19,267 bases of DNA from Actinomycetota bacterium (GTDB lineage Bacteria; Actinomycetota; Acidimicrobiia; Acidimicrobiales; Aldehydirespiratoraceae). The DNA lies in the NCBI GenBank assembly GCA_012271125.1, contig JAAXHB010000090.1:1-19267 (forward strand). The letters run 5' to 3'. Below are positions 1 through 6,875 of this stretch, piece by piece; positions within the stretch are counted from its first letter, which is position 1, and each line of letters begins with the position of its first letter. The translations under genes and the position numbers were made by a program. The notes beneath the pieces are model-generated. The model made no database searches. It was given only the letters and a program-made list of their open reading frames with translations, and was not told the origin of the DNA.

Positions 1-938
1 TGATAGTTCATTGCCACCTTCAACGACTCGGGTGCTGGCTCGCCCTTGGTGCCCGAAATGCGCACCCGATCACGGCCCAACTGTTCCAACGCAATTGTGT
101 CAAAGCGGCTCACCACATCTGGGTTCATGTAGCGCTCGCTTTGGATTTCATATAGCAACTGTGAGGTGACTGTGCCGACCGACACCTCACCGCCGGTGCC
201 GTCGTGTTTGCCAATCACGCTTGAGCCATCCGCAGCAATTTCCGCCCACGGAAACCCAGCACGCTCAAGCCCAGAGACCTCAGCAAAAAACGAGTAGTTG
301 CCGCCGGTGGCTTGCGTGCCGCACTCAATGACGTGCCCTGCCACCACCGCTCCTGCCATCGCATCAAGATCATCTCTATCCCAGCCGTGATGCCAAGCAG
401 CAGGACCACACACAACCGCAGCATCGGTTACACGTCCGGTGATTACTACATCTGCCCCGCGATTCAGCGCCTCAACAATGCCCCACGCCCCAAAGTAAGC
501 GTTAGCAGTAATGAGATCGGCAGAATCCAGCGATTCACCGGTAATGAAGTGATTAAGAGTGAGTTCATCTGACCCAAGGCGAGGCAACAAATCATCGCCA
601 TGGACATAAGCAATCACCGGCGCAAGCCCCAACCGATCAGCAACCTCAGCCACAGCTTCAGCACATCCCCTCGGGTCAAGCCCACCAGCATTTGACACAA
701 CCTTGATGCCAGAGTCAAGGCAAGTGCCGAGGACTTGTTCCATTTGGGTCACAAAGCTTCGGGCATAGCCACCACCAGGACGCCGTTGCTGGGTACGTGC
801 CAAGATCAGCATGGTTAGCTCGGCTAACCAGTCGCCGGTGAGGGCGTCGATAGGGCCGTCATTGACCATTTCTGCTGCAGCCGACAGGCGATCACCATAA
901 AAGCCGGAGCAATTAGCGATCCGAATCGGCTCAGTCAT
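1..938 (-). CDS. AtuA-family (DUF1446) protein, acyclic terpene utilization type, 3' end cut by window
   Basis: Partial gene: 312 codons read from ATG at 938 to the window edge without a stop, so the C-terminus is missing. I translated it directly. The N-terminus (MTEPIRIANCSGFYGDRLSAA) and the stretch ADVVITGRVTDAA near residue 170 are characteristic of the AtuA/DUF1446 family. This family is named from the acyclic terpene (citronellol/geraniol) utilization cluster of Pseudomonas; its exact biochemical activity is not firmly established. It starts 9 bp after the stop of the biotin carboxylase gene, on the same strand, so it is the third gene of a carboxylase operon. The pairing with a methylcrotonyl/geranyl-CoA-type carboxylase is the usual context of this family and supports a role in branched or isoprenoid acyl-CoA breakdown. 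Family call is confident; function is inferred from context. Confidence 0.85.
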   Translation of the reverse strand, partial: MTEPIRIANCSGFYGDRLSAAAEMVNDGPIDALTGDWLAELTMLILARTQQRRPGGGYARSFVTQMEQVLGTCLDSGIKVVSNAGGLDPRGCAEAVAEVADRLGLAPVIAYVHGDDLLPRLGSDELTLNHFITGESLDSADLITANAYFGAWGIVEALNRGADVVITGRVTDAAVVCGPAAWHHGWDRDDLDAMAGAVVAGHVIECGTQATGGNYSFFAEVSGLERAGFPWAEIAADGSSVIGKHDGTGGEVSVGTVTSQLLYEIQSERYMNPDVVSRFDTIALEQLGRDRVRISGTKGEPAPESLKVAMNY

Positions 939-947
939 GTCAGCTAC

Positions 948-2921
948 TCACGCGGTACTAGCAGGCTCAAAAGCGAGCAAAGTCGTAGAGCTGTCAACTT
1001 GATCACCCGCTGCCACAAGTAGCTCGGTCACGGCACCGTCGGCTGGAGCGGTGACATGGTGCTCCATCTTCATACCTTCTAAGACAATCAAGGTTTCACC
1101 CTTAACAACAACTTGACCTGCCTTAACTCGTGTTTCAAGCACAACCCCTGGCATCGGCGCATTGAACTGTCCATCAGCGGTCTGGCTCTGATCCACACTG
1201 AAACGCTCAACAATGCGAGCGGTAACAGTGCTTCCGGTACCGGTGGCGTAAATACTGCCGCTTGCCAATGTCATACGCCAACAAACACGCCGGTTATCCC
1301 ATTCAAAAATGAGATGCGTATTGGTGGCTTCAACCACTAGAGCCGTGCCGGTGACTGGGTCATGGTCGGATTCGATAACAGACACTTGAAATGTCCCATC
1401 TCGCTGCGGGACATAAGCCACCGTGAAAACATTGCCATGGATGTTCAGTTCAAGTCGTTCGGGTTCAAGGCGTCCAAGTCGCCAACCCGAAGGAACCCAG
1501 CCAAGCGTCTTGCGCCGATCAACGGCTTGTAACCACATGGCACACGCCACCACAGCCGAAGGATCAGTTCCAGCGTGCGGCAGCTCAATACGTTCAACGA
1601 AATCCGTAGTGGTATCACCCGCTGCAAACTCATCAGACTCCAGCAACGCCACTAGATAGTCCCGGTTGGTCTTGACCCCGCCAAGATGCAGTTTGCGCAA
1701 CCCAAGCGTCAGTCGTTTCCTTGCCGTATCACGATCAACCCCATAAGAGATCGCCTTGGCAAGCATCGAGTCATAGCCCGAGCCAACAGCCGTTCCAGTT
1801 TCAACTCCGCTATCCCAGCGAATGTCCGGTGCCGCAGCCGGTTCAAAAGCGTCGAGTCGTCCAGTGGCACCCAGAAAGCCAGCCTCGGGATCTTCGGCGC
1901 ACAAGCGAGCTTCAACTGCAGCACCTGCAAAAGAAACGTCGTTCTGGCCATAACCCAGTTCCTGTCCTGCAGCGACTCGAAGCTGTTCATGCACCAAATC
2001 AAACCCAGTAATGGCTTCGGTAACAGGATGTTCAACCTGTAGCCGAGTGTTCATCTCCAGAAAATAGAACTCAGCGTCATCAAGGAGCATCTCCACCGTG
2101 CCAGTGGAGTAATAACCAATTGACTTAGCCAGCTTGACCGCAGCATCACCCATACGAGCACGCAGCTCGTCATCAACGGCAGTGCTTGGTGCTTCTTCAA
2201 TGATCTTTTGATGACGTCTCTGGATGGAGCATTCACGTTCTCCCAAATGAACGACGTTGCCATGAACGTCACCAAGCACCTGCACCTCAATATGGCGACA
2301 CCTCGGCAGGTATCGCTCCAAAAACACTGTTGAATCACCAAAACTTGACTCAGCTTCACGACTTGCCCCAGCTACTGCCTCGGCTAGCTCATCAGCAGAC
2401 GCAACAAGTCGCATCCCCTTGCCTCCACCACCTGCGGATGCCTTAACAAGCAAGGGATAGCCGACACTGTCAGCAGCGGCTCGCAAGCCGGAGCCGTCAA
2501 GACCAGATCCCAAAGTTGCTGACAGCAAGGTCGGCATTCCCGAAGCCGCCGCAGCTTCTTTAGCGGTGATCTTGTCGCCCATTTGCGCAATCGCTACCGG
2601 CGACGGCCCAATCCAAACCAGCCCGGCGTCAATTACGGCCTGAGCAAAACCAGCATTCTCAGCCAAAAACCCATACCCAGGATGAACTGATTCGGCACCC
2701 GTCTGATGGGCTGCGTCGATGATGCCATCAATGTCTAAATATCCACCCGGCAGCCGTATCGCCTCGTCGCCGTCAATTACATGGGGCATGCCGGCGTCGT
2801 CATCGGCAAATACAGCCACAGTTCGCAGTCCCATATCACGCGCAGAGCGAAAAACCCTCCGAGCAATCTCGCCGCGATTGGCAACAAGCACCGACCCAAA
2901 CCCCACAGCACAAGCGCTCAT
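948..2921 (-). CDS. acyl-CoA carboxylase alpha subunit (biotin carboxylase + BCCP)
   Basis: 657 aa; carboxylates its own biotin with ATP and bicarbonate and hands the carboxyl group to the partner beta subunit. Domains in order: biotin carboxylase N-domain (VLVANRGEIARRVF, residues 11-24), ATP-grasp with Gly-rich loop KASAGGGGKGMR (160-171) and catalytic EMNTRLQVEHPVTE (289-302), biotin carboxylase C-domain to about 440, a middle BT-type linker, and a C-terminal biotinyl domain with the motif EGMKMEH, biotinyl-Lys being residue 618. The usual form is EAMKMEH; Ala to Gly is a mild variant. Length matches MCC/GCC alpha subunits (about 650-670 aa). The ATG overlaps the stop of the carboxyltransferase gene by 4 bp (ATGA at 2918-2921), indicating translational coupling and stoichiometric production. 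Substrate (methylcrotonyl-, geranyl- or another acyl-CoA) cannot be decided from this subunit. Confidence 0.93.
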   Translation of the reverse strand: MSACAVGFGSVLVANRGEIARRVFRSARDMGLRTVAVFADDDAGMPHVIDGDEAIRLPGGYLDIDGIIDAAHQTGAESVHPGYGFLAENAGFAQAVIDAGLVWIGPSPVAIAQMGDKITAKEAAAASGMPTLLSATLGSGLDGSGLRAAADSVGYPLLVKASAGGGGKGMRLVASADELAEAVAGASREAESSFGDSTVFLERYLPRCRHIEVQVLGDVHGNVVHLGERECSIQRRHQKIIEEAPSTAVDDELRARMGDAAVKLAKSIGYYSTGTVEMLLDDAEFYFLEMNTRLQVEHPVTEAITGFDLVHEQLRVAAGQELGYGQNDVSFAGAAVEARLCAEDPEAGFLGATGRLDAFEPAAAPDIRWDSGVETGTAVGSGYDSMLAKAISYGVDRDTARKRLTLGLRKLHLGGVKTNRDYLVALLESDEFAAGDTTTDFVERIELPHAGTDPSAVVACAMWLQAVDRRKTLGWVPSGWRLGRLEPERLELNIHGNVFTVAYVPQRDGTFQVSVIESDHDPVTGTALVVEATNTHLIFEWDNRRVCWRMTLASGSIYATGTGSTVTARIVERFSVDQSQTADGQFNAPMPGVVLETRVKAGQVVVKGETLIVLEGMKMEHHVTAPADGAVTELLVAAGDQVDSSTTLLAFEPASTA

Positions 2922-4591
2922 AAGCGGAACACCCCGTAACTGCGAGCTCCTTCAATCGGACGATTCCCAACAATCGACAGGCACATCCCCAACACGGTGC
3001 GAGTGTCTCGCGGGTCGATGATCCCATCGTCAGAAATCGCACTTGTTGCCTGCAACGCCAACGACCCGTGCTCTTGCATCGCCTCGGCTGCTGCCACGAT
3101 CTCAGCGTCTGCTTCCTCGTCAAAATCCTCGCCGAGCCGAGCCGCTCGAGCTCGCCGCACCTGTGACATAACCCCGGCAATTTGCTTTGGTCCCATCACT
3201 GCAATCTTCGCCGTCGGCCACAGCCATGTAAACCGATTTCCAAACGCCCGTCCCGACATTCCATAAGTCCCCGCCCCATAAGACGACCCGATAATCACCG
3301 TCAGATGCGGCACGGTCGAGTTGCTCAAGGCGTTGATCATCTGCGAACCCTTTTTGATGATCCCGTCAGCCTCGTAATCCCGTCCGACCATGAATCCGGT
3401 GATGTTCTGCAGGAAAACCAGTGGCGTGTCGCTCTGATTGCACAGCTGAATAAAAGTCGCCCCCTTTTGCGCTGCATCGGGATAAAGCACCCCGTTATTG
3501 CCAAGCACCCCCACCGGATACCCGCAAATCGACGCCCACCCGCATACCAGCGTCGATCCCCACAGCGGCTTGTATTCGCTAAACCTCGACCCGTCCACCA
3601 TCCGAGCAATCACGTCACGAATTTCCACGGGCTGGCGCAGATCTTGGCTAACTAACCCAAGCAGTTCTTCAGGGTCATACACCGGGAGGTCGTCTGAAAA
3701 GGGTTGATTGCCAGAGCGCGGGCGCGCCGGGCGATTCAGGTTTGCCACAACCTCACGGCATAACCGGATCGCGTCCATTTCGTCAACGGCGAAATAGTCA
3801 CCAAGGCCTGACTTCTCAGCATGAAGGCGAGCTCCGCCGAGCGATTCATCATCGGATTCTTCGCCTGTTGCCATCTTCACCAGCGGCGGCCCCGCTAAGA
3901 AAATCTTCGACTGGTCTTCAACAACAATCGTGTGATCAGACAATCCAGGCTGGTACGCACCCCCAGCTGTCGACGACCCAAACACCACGCACACGGTGGG
4001 AATACGCATCTTCGACAGTTCGATCATCTCATAAAAAAACCGCCCCGACTCGGCGAAATGATCCCAACCCCCAACCTTGTTGCGTCGCGCCCCGTCTGCA
4101 TCTGATTTGGCTGCACGTGGCTTGCCACCTACCCGAAGGTCAGCCCCCGCCGACTCAACAAAGCTCACATAGGGCATGTGATTGTCCCGAGCTATTTCCA
4201 ACGCTCGCATCCACTTCTTGGCGGCATACGGGGTCAGCGCACCAGCGAGCACGCTCGGGTCGTTACCCATAATCACGCATTCGGTGCCGGCAATTACCCC
4301 CACACCGACGACCATCCCTCCGCCGGTCACATAGTCCGAGCCATATCCAGCCAAGGCGCTGATCTCCAAAAACGGACTGTTGGGGTCGATGACGTTGGCG
4401 ATGCGTTCGCGAATCGGCATCTTGTTACGTGAGCGCAGTCGCTCCATGGACTTAGTCCCACCACCGGCGGCAGCCTCGTCAAGGAGTTGCTCAATTTCGG
4501 CGAGCTGCGCCTTCATGTCGGCAGCGTTTTGCTGAAACGTCTCGCTAGTGGTGTCAACCCTTGAGGTCAACGGAGTTGTGAGACTCGACAT
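2918..4591 (-). CDS. acyl-CoA carboxylase beta subunit (carboxyltransferase), MCC/GCC-like
   Basis: 557 aa from ATG at 4591; an in-frame TTG at 4624 would add 11 residues but has no better ribosome-binding site. It transfers CO2 from carboxybiotin to an acyl-CoA. Two crotonase-fold halves are visible: N-half oxyanion loop GSSTAGGAY (205-213) and C-half GSSYGAGTYGM (435-445), plus FLQNITGFMVGRDYEADGII (393-412) typical of the methylcrotonyl/geranyl-CoA carboxylase clade rather than the propionyl-CoA clade. Odd feature: the segment after VESAGADLR (145-153) carries roughly 20-25 basic/Gly-rich residues up to about 178 before FAESGRFFYEM, where MCC and GCC normally continue with a short VFPDREHFGRIFYN-type segment. 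This lies near the acyl-CoA pocket and may mark a different substrate. First gene of the carboxylase/AtuA operon and divergent from the DsbA-like gene at 4709. Confidence 0.92.
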   Translation of the reverse strand: MSSLTTPLTSRVDTTSETFQQNAADMKAQLAEIEQLLDEAAAGGGTKSMERLRSRNKMPIRERIANVIDPNSPFLEISALAGYGSDYVTGGGMVVGVGVIAGTECVIMGNDPSVLAGALTPYAAKKWMRALEIARDNHMPYVSFVESAGADLRVGGKPRAAKSDADGARRNKVGGWDHFAESGRFFYEMIELSKMRIPTVCVVFGSSTAGGAYQPGLSDHTIVVEDQSKIFLAGPPLVKMATGEESDDESLGGARLHAEKSGLGDYFAVDEMDAIRLCREVVANLNRPARPRSGNQPFSDDLPVYDPEELLGLVSQDLRQPVEIRDVIARMVDGSRFSEYKPLWGSTLVCGWASICGYPVGVLGNNGVLYPDAAQKGATFIQLCNQSDTPLVFLQNITGFMVGRDYEADGIIKKGSQMINALSNSTVPHLTVIIGSSYGAGTYGMSGRAFGNRFTWLWPTAKIAVMGPKQIAGVMSQVRRARAARLGEDFDEEADAEIVAAAEAMQEHGSLALQATSAISDDGIIDPRDTRTVLGMCLSIVGNRPIEGARSYGVFRL

Positions 4592-4708
4592 CAGTTCTAC
4601 CAGTAGCCGTCTTGCCGGTAACAATTTGGACTGGTCGGCGTAGACGGCAAAGTTTTGTAACCATCTACGCTTGTCACATTTGAAACGCTACCTGCCATCA
4701 TTTCACCT
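4592..4708. promoter_or_regulatory. divergent intergenic region with a 7-bp inverted repeat
   Basis: This 117-bp region separates two divergently transcribed genes and must hold both promoters. The arms GCGTAGA (4638-4644) and TCTACGC (4664-4670) form a perfect inverted repeat with a 19-bp spacer, centred between the two genes, a layout compatible with a dimeric repressor site. Directly after it lies TTGTCA (4671-4676), a reasonable -35 for the plus-strand gene, but no convincing -10 follows at 16-18 bp. The binding protein is unknown and no regulator gene is adjacent. Confidence 0.35.
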
Positions 4709-5491
4709 ATGAAAAGCGAACCAACCAGCCCTCAAAACCCATCTAGGGTCGACTTCCACTTTGATGTGCTATGCCCCTACGCCTACCAAACCTCCAAATG
4801 GATTCGAGACGTGCGCCGACAAAACAGCATGGAGATCAACTGGCGTTTCTTCAGCCTCGAAGAGGTCAACCTGTTCGAAGGCAAAAAACACCCATGGGAG
4901 CGGGAATGGTCATACGGCTGGTCGTTGATGCGCATTGGTGCCATCTTGCGACGCCAATCAATGGATCATCTTGACGCTTGGTATGAACGCTCCGGCAGGG
5001 CGCTACACGAGGAAGGCTTACGGGTTCATACCCCTGAGGTGGCACGTGCCCTGCTAGATGAAATCGGACTTGACCCCGACACTGTTACCCAAGCATTAAA
5101 CGACGACACCACCCACGACGAGGTGCGCTCTGAACATGACAAGGTCATCGCCGCGGGTGGTTTCGGCGTGCCAACTTTGTTTTTCGACCCAACTTTGTTT
5201 TTCGACCCAACTTTGTTTTTCGACGCCGACTCGAGCAGCGAACCCAAAGAAACTGAGTCAAAAGAACACTGCGTTTTTGGTCCAGTATTGATTGATCCGC
5301 CAATGGGCGACGCCGCCATGCGGCTTTGGAAAGCGGTGACAGCATGGCTGGAGTTCCCGCACCTTTATGAGATACAACGCCCTAAATCGGTAGCAGATAA
5401 TCAAGCCATCACCGAAACCTTCAAGCCCTACCTTGAGGCACGCGATTGGGTCAGCATCAACCGTGGCGAAGTCATCAACTTCGACAGTTGA
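4709..5491 (+). CDS. DsbA/FrnE-like thioredoxin-fold protein, Rv2466c type, with a triplicated PTLFFD segment
   Basis: 260 aa. The sequence follows the mycobacterial Rv2466c family (mycothiol-dependent reductase, DsbA-like fold): VDFHFDVLCPYAYQTSKWI at the start, a helical middle, GFGVPTLFF at the cis-proline loop, then FGPVL and a C-terminal LWKAVTAWLEFPHLYEIQRPK. The active-site motif is CPYA (residues 22-25), so the second Cys of the usual CPWC is replaced by Ala; a monothiol or non-redox role is likely. At residues 155-172 the hexapeptide PTLFFD occurs three times in a row, encoded by three perfect 18-bp copies starting at the cis-Pro; typical relatives have one. After it comes an acidic linker (about 173-187). 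No signal peptide, so cytoplasmic. The gene is followed on the same strand by dmdA 153 bp downstream. Family call is good; substrate unknown. Confidence 0.8.
   Translation: MKSEPTSPQNPSRVDFHFDVLCPYAYQTSKWIRDVRRQNSMEINWRFFSLEEVNLFEGKKHPWEREWSYGWSLMRIGAILRRQSMDHLDAWYERSGRALHEEGLRVHTPEVARALLDEIGLDPDTVTQALNDDTTHDEVRSEHDKVIAAGGFGVPTLFFDPTLFFDPTLFFDADSSSEPKETESKEHCVFGPVLIDPPMGDAAMRLWKAVTAWLEFPHLYEIQRPKSVADNQAITETFKPYLEARDWVSINRGEVINFDS
5171..5224 (+). repeat. 18-bp perfect tandem repeat x3 inside the DsbA-like gene
   Basis: Three identical copies of ccaactttgtttttcgac at 5171-5188, 5189-5206 and 5207-5224. The unit is a multiple of three, so copy-number change would add or remove PTLFFD without shifting the frame. 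It begins exactly at the codon for the predicted cis-proline. Confidence 0.97.
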
Positions 5492-5528
5492 TTTAATAAT
5501 TGATTTGGTGATTTGATAATTGATTTGG
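5489..5528. repeat. 20-bp AT-rich tandem repeat x2 at the 3' end of the DsbA-like gene
   Basis: Two copies, 5489-5508 (tgatttaataattgatttgg) and 5509-5528, differing at one base (A/G at unit position 7). The first three bases of copy 1 are the TGA stop codon of the upstream gene. AT-rich compared with the surroundings. No stem-loop terminator is evident here. Confidence 0.9.
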
Positions 5529-5576
5529 CAACTAATCTGCGCGCAAGTGCTGCGCTTGGCCGACAAACTTCAAGCC

Positions 5577-5648
5577 GTGAACAGGCAACGAGTATGAGCA
5601 AGCTCCAACTATGAATAATCCCCAATTATGAATAATTCCCAACTATGA
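5577..5648 (+). promoter_or_regulatory. chain of four overlapping seven-codon mini-ORFs leading into dmdA
   Basis: Each 17-bp unit opens a 7-codon reading frame that stops at the TGA formed by the next unit's ATGA: GTG at 5577 to TGA 5595-5597 (MNRQRV), ATG 5594 to TGA 5612-5614 (MSKLQL), ATG 5611 to TGA 5629-5631 (MNNPQL), ATG 5628 to TGA 5646-5648 (MNNSQL). The last stop overlaps the ATG at 5645 of the main gene. The only Shine-Dalgarno-like AGG in the region (5583-5585) sits 8 bp before the ATG at 5594, while neither 5645 nor 5666 has one. Termination-reinitiation along the chain is therefore plausible, but this is inference from sequence layout alone. Confidence 0.45.
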
Positions 5649-5661
5649 ATAATCCAATGCA
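5577..5661 (+). repeat. 17-bp tandem array, five units, forming the dmdA leader and start
   Basis: Units begin at 5577, 5594, 5611, 5628 and 5645. Units at 5611 and 5628 differ at two positions (atgaataatccccaatt and atgaataattcccaact). The unit at 5594 matches its neighbour at about 12 of 17 and the unit at 5577 matches that one at about 10 of 17, so older copies lie upstream. The unit at 5645 contains the predicted start of the dmdA-like gene. Confidence 0.9.
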
Positions 5662-6856
5662 GCTAATGGCGAACACCCGCCTTAAGCGTTCGCCTTTTTT
5701 TGACGCCACCATCGCCGCCGGTGCCACATCCTTCACCGTCTACAACCACATGCTCATGCCTACGTCCTACGGTGACCCCGACGCCGAATACTGGCACATC
5801 ATCAACGACGCCTCACTCTGGGATGTCTCCGTGCAAGTTCAGGTCGAAATCGCCGGTCCAGACGCCGACAAGCTCGCCCAAGCCGTCGTCTGTCGTGACT
5901 TAACCAACGTTGTGATTGGCCAAGCCCGCTATGCGCCGATGCTCGACCATGCTGGCAACGTCATGAACGACCCCGTAGCTCTGCGAGTAGATGACAACCG
6001 CTGGTGGCTGTCGCTGGGCGACAGCGACATGTTGTATTGGTGTCGAGGCATCGCCGCCGAGCGCGGCTTTGACGTTGAAATATGTCAACCCGATGTGTCA
6101 CCGCTAGCGGTGCAAGGCCCCAAAGCCGTTGACGTGGTGGCTGATCTGGTGGGGGACTGGGTGCGCGACCTTGGACGTTTCAGATACAAGTTCTACGAAC
6201 TTGCCGTTACTGATGGTCGTCCTATGGGACGCCGCCACGAACCCCTCGATTCGCGCTCTGGCACTGATACCGATGTCATCCCCTTATGGGTGGGGCGTGC
6301 CGGCTGGTCAAAGCAAGGCGGCTATGAGCTCTACCTGCTGGACGGATCAAAAGGCACACAGCTTTGGGATCTAGTCGTCGAAGCCGGCAAGCCCTACGGA
6401 ATGGGCTTAGGTTCGCCCAACGCCATTGAACGCCTCGAGAGCTTCCTCTTGTCCTATGGCGGCGACACACTTGCCGACAACGACCCATTCGAGCTGCGAC
6501 TAGGCAAGTTCGTAGACCTCGACTCAAGCGTGGATTTCATAGGCCGTGACGCCTTGCTGAAACGCCGTGAAGCCGGCCTAAAACGTGAACTCGTAGGGCT
6601 CAAAATCGACGGCGAACCGTTGGCGATGCTGGAACGCCCTATCCCCGTCAAGGTAGGCGATGACACGGTGGGCACAGTTAAAGCTGCGATCTGGTCTCCA
6701 CGCTGTGAATCCAACATTGCGCTAGCCCTTGTGGACGTGCCACACAATCAGCTCGGCACAAAAGTGAGCACCCATCACGAAAACGGCACCGATAACGATG
6801 TCCGCAGTGCCGAAGTTGTTGACTTGCCCTTTATCGCTCCAGGACCTGCCGCCTAA
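5645..6856 (+). CDS. dmdA: DMSP demethylase-like aminomethyltransferase (GcvT fold, DmdA type)
   Basis: 403 aa. In the DmdA family, tetrahydrofolate accepts a methyl group from dimethylsulfoniopropionate, giving methylmercaptopropionate and 5-methyl-THF in the cytoplasm. The protein follows the Pelagibacter-type DmdA along its whole length: RLKRSPF near the start, FTVYNHMLMPT (30-40), WDVSVQVQVEIAGPD (59-73), LGDSDMLYW (124-132), PDVSPLAVQGPKA (149-161), WSKQGGYELY (221-230), GSPNAIERLESFLLSYG (256-272), LGKFVDLD (286-293) and AAIWSP (347-352). It differs from that protein by about 25 extra residues (189-213) before VGRAGWSKQGG. The start is uncertain: 5645 extends through MNNPMQL, a relic of the leader repeat, while ATG at 5666 gives a more family-like MANTRLKRSPF. 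No dmdB, dmdC or dmdD is nearby. A related GcvT-fold demethylase with a different substrate cannot be excluded. Confidence 0.82.
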   Translation: MNNPMQLMANTRLKRSPFFDATIAAGATSFTVYNHMLMPTSYGDPDAEYWHIINDASLWDVSVQVQVEIAGPDADKLAQAVVCRDLTNVVIGQARYAPMLDHAGNVMNDPVALRVDDNRWWLSLGDSDMLYWCRGIAAERGFDVEICQPDVSPLAVQGPKAVDVVADLVGDWVRDLGRFRYKFYELAVTDGRPMGRRHEPLDSRSGTDTDVIPLWVGRAGWSKQGGYELYLLDGSKGTQLWDLVVEAGKPYGMGLGSPNAIERLESFLLSYGGDTLADNDPFELRLGKFVDLDSSVDFIGRDALLKRREAGLKRELVGLKIDGEPLAMLERPIPVKVGDDTVGTVKAAIWSPRCESNIALALVDVPHNQLGTKVSTHHENGTDNDVRSAEVVDLPFIAPGPAA

Positions 6857-6868
6857 CCCGCAAGCGGG
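6857..6868. terminator. short GC hairpin between convergent dmdA and ppc
   Basis: CCCGC (6857-6861) and GCGGG (6864-6868) pair around AA (in practice a 4-bp stem with a 4-base loop). It fills most of the 19 bp between the two convergent stop codons. There is no clear T-run on either side, so its strength as an intrinsic terminator is doubtful. Confidence 0.35.
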
Positions 6869-6875
6869 AATACCT

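Noticed and set aside
948..4591. Acetyl-/propionyl-CoA carboxylase assignment for the two carboxylase subunits
   Set aside because: The NITGFMVGRDYEADGII segment and the AtuA neighbour fit the methylcrotonyl/geranyl clade better; exact substrate left open.
4592..4624. TTG start at 4624 for the carboxyltransferase
   Set aside because: No better ribosome-binding site than the ATG at 4591, and the extra 11 residues are not typical of the family.
5492..5576. Promoter or small gene between the DsbA-like gene and the 17-bp array
   Set aside because: Apart from the 20-bp repeat I see no convincing -35/-10 pair, ribosome-binding site or coding frame.
5577..5661. 17-bp array considered as a CRISPR
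   Set aside because: Units abut directly with no spacers, are too short, and no cas gene is present.
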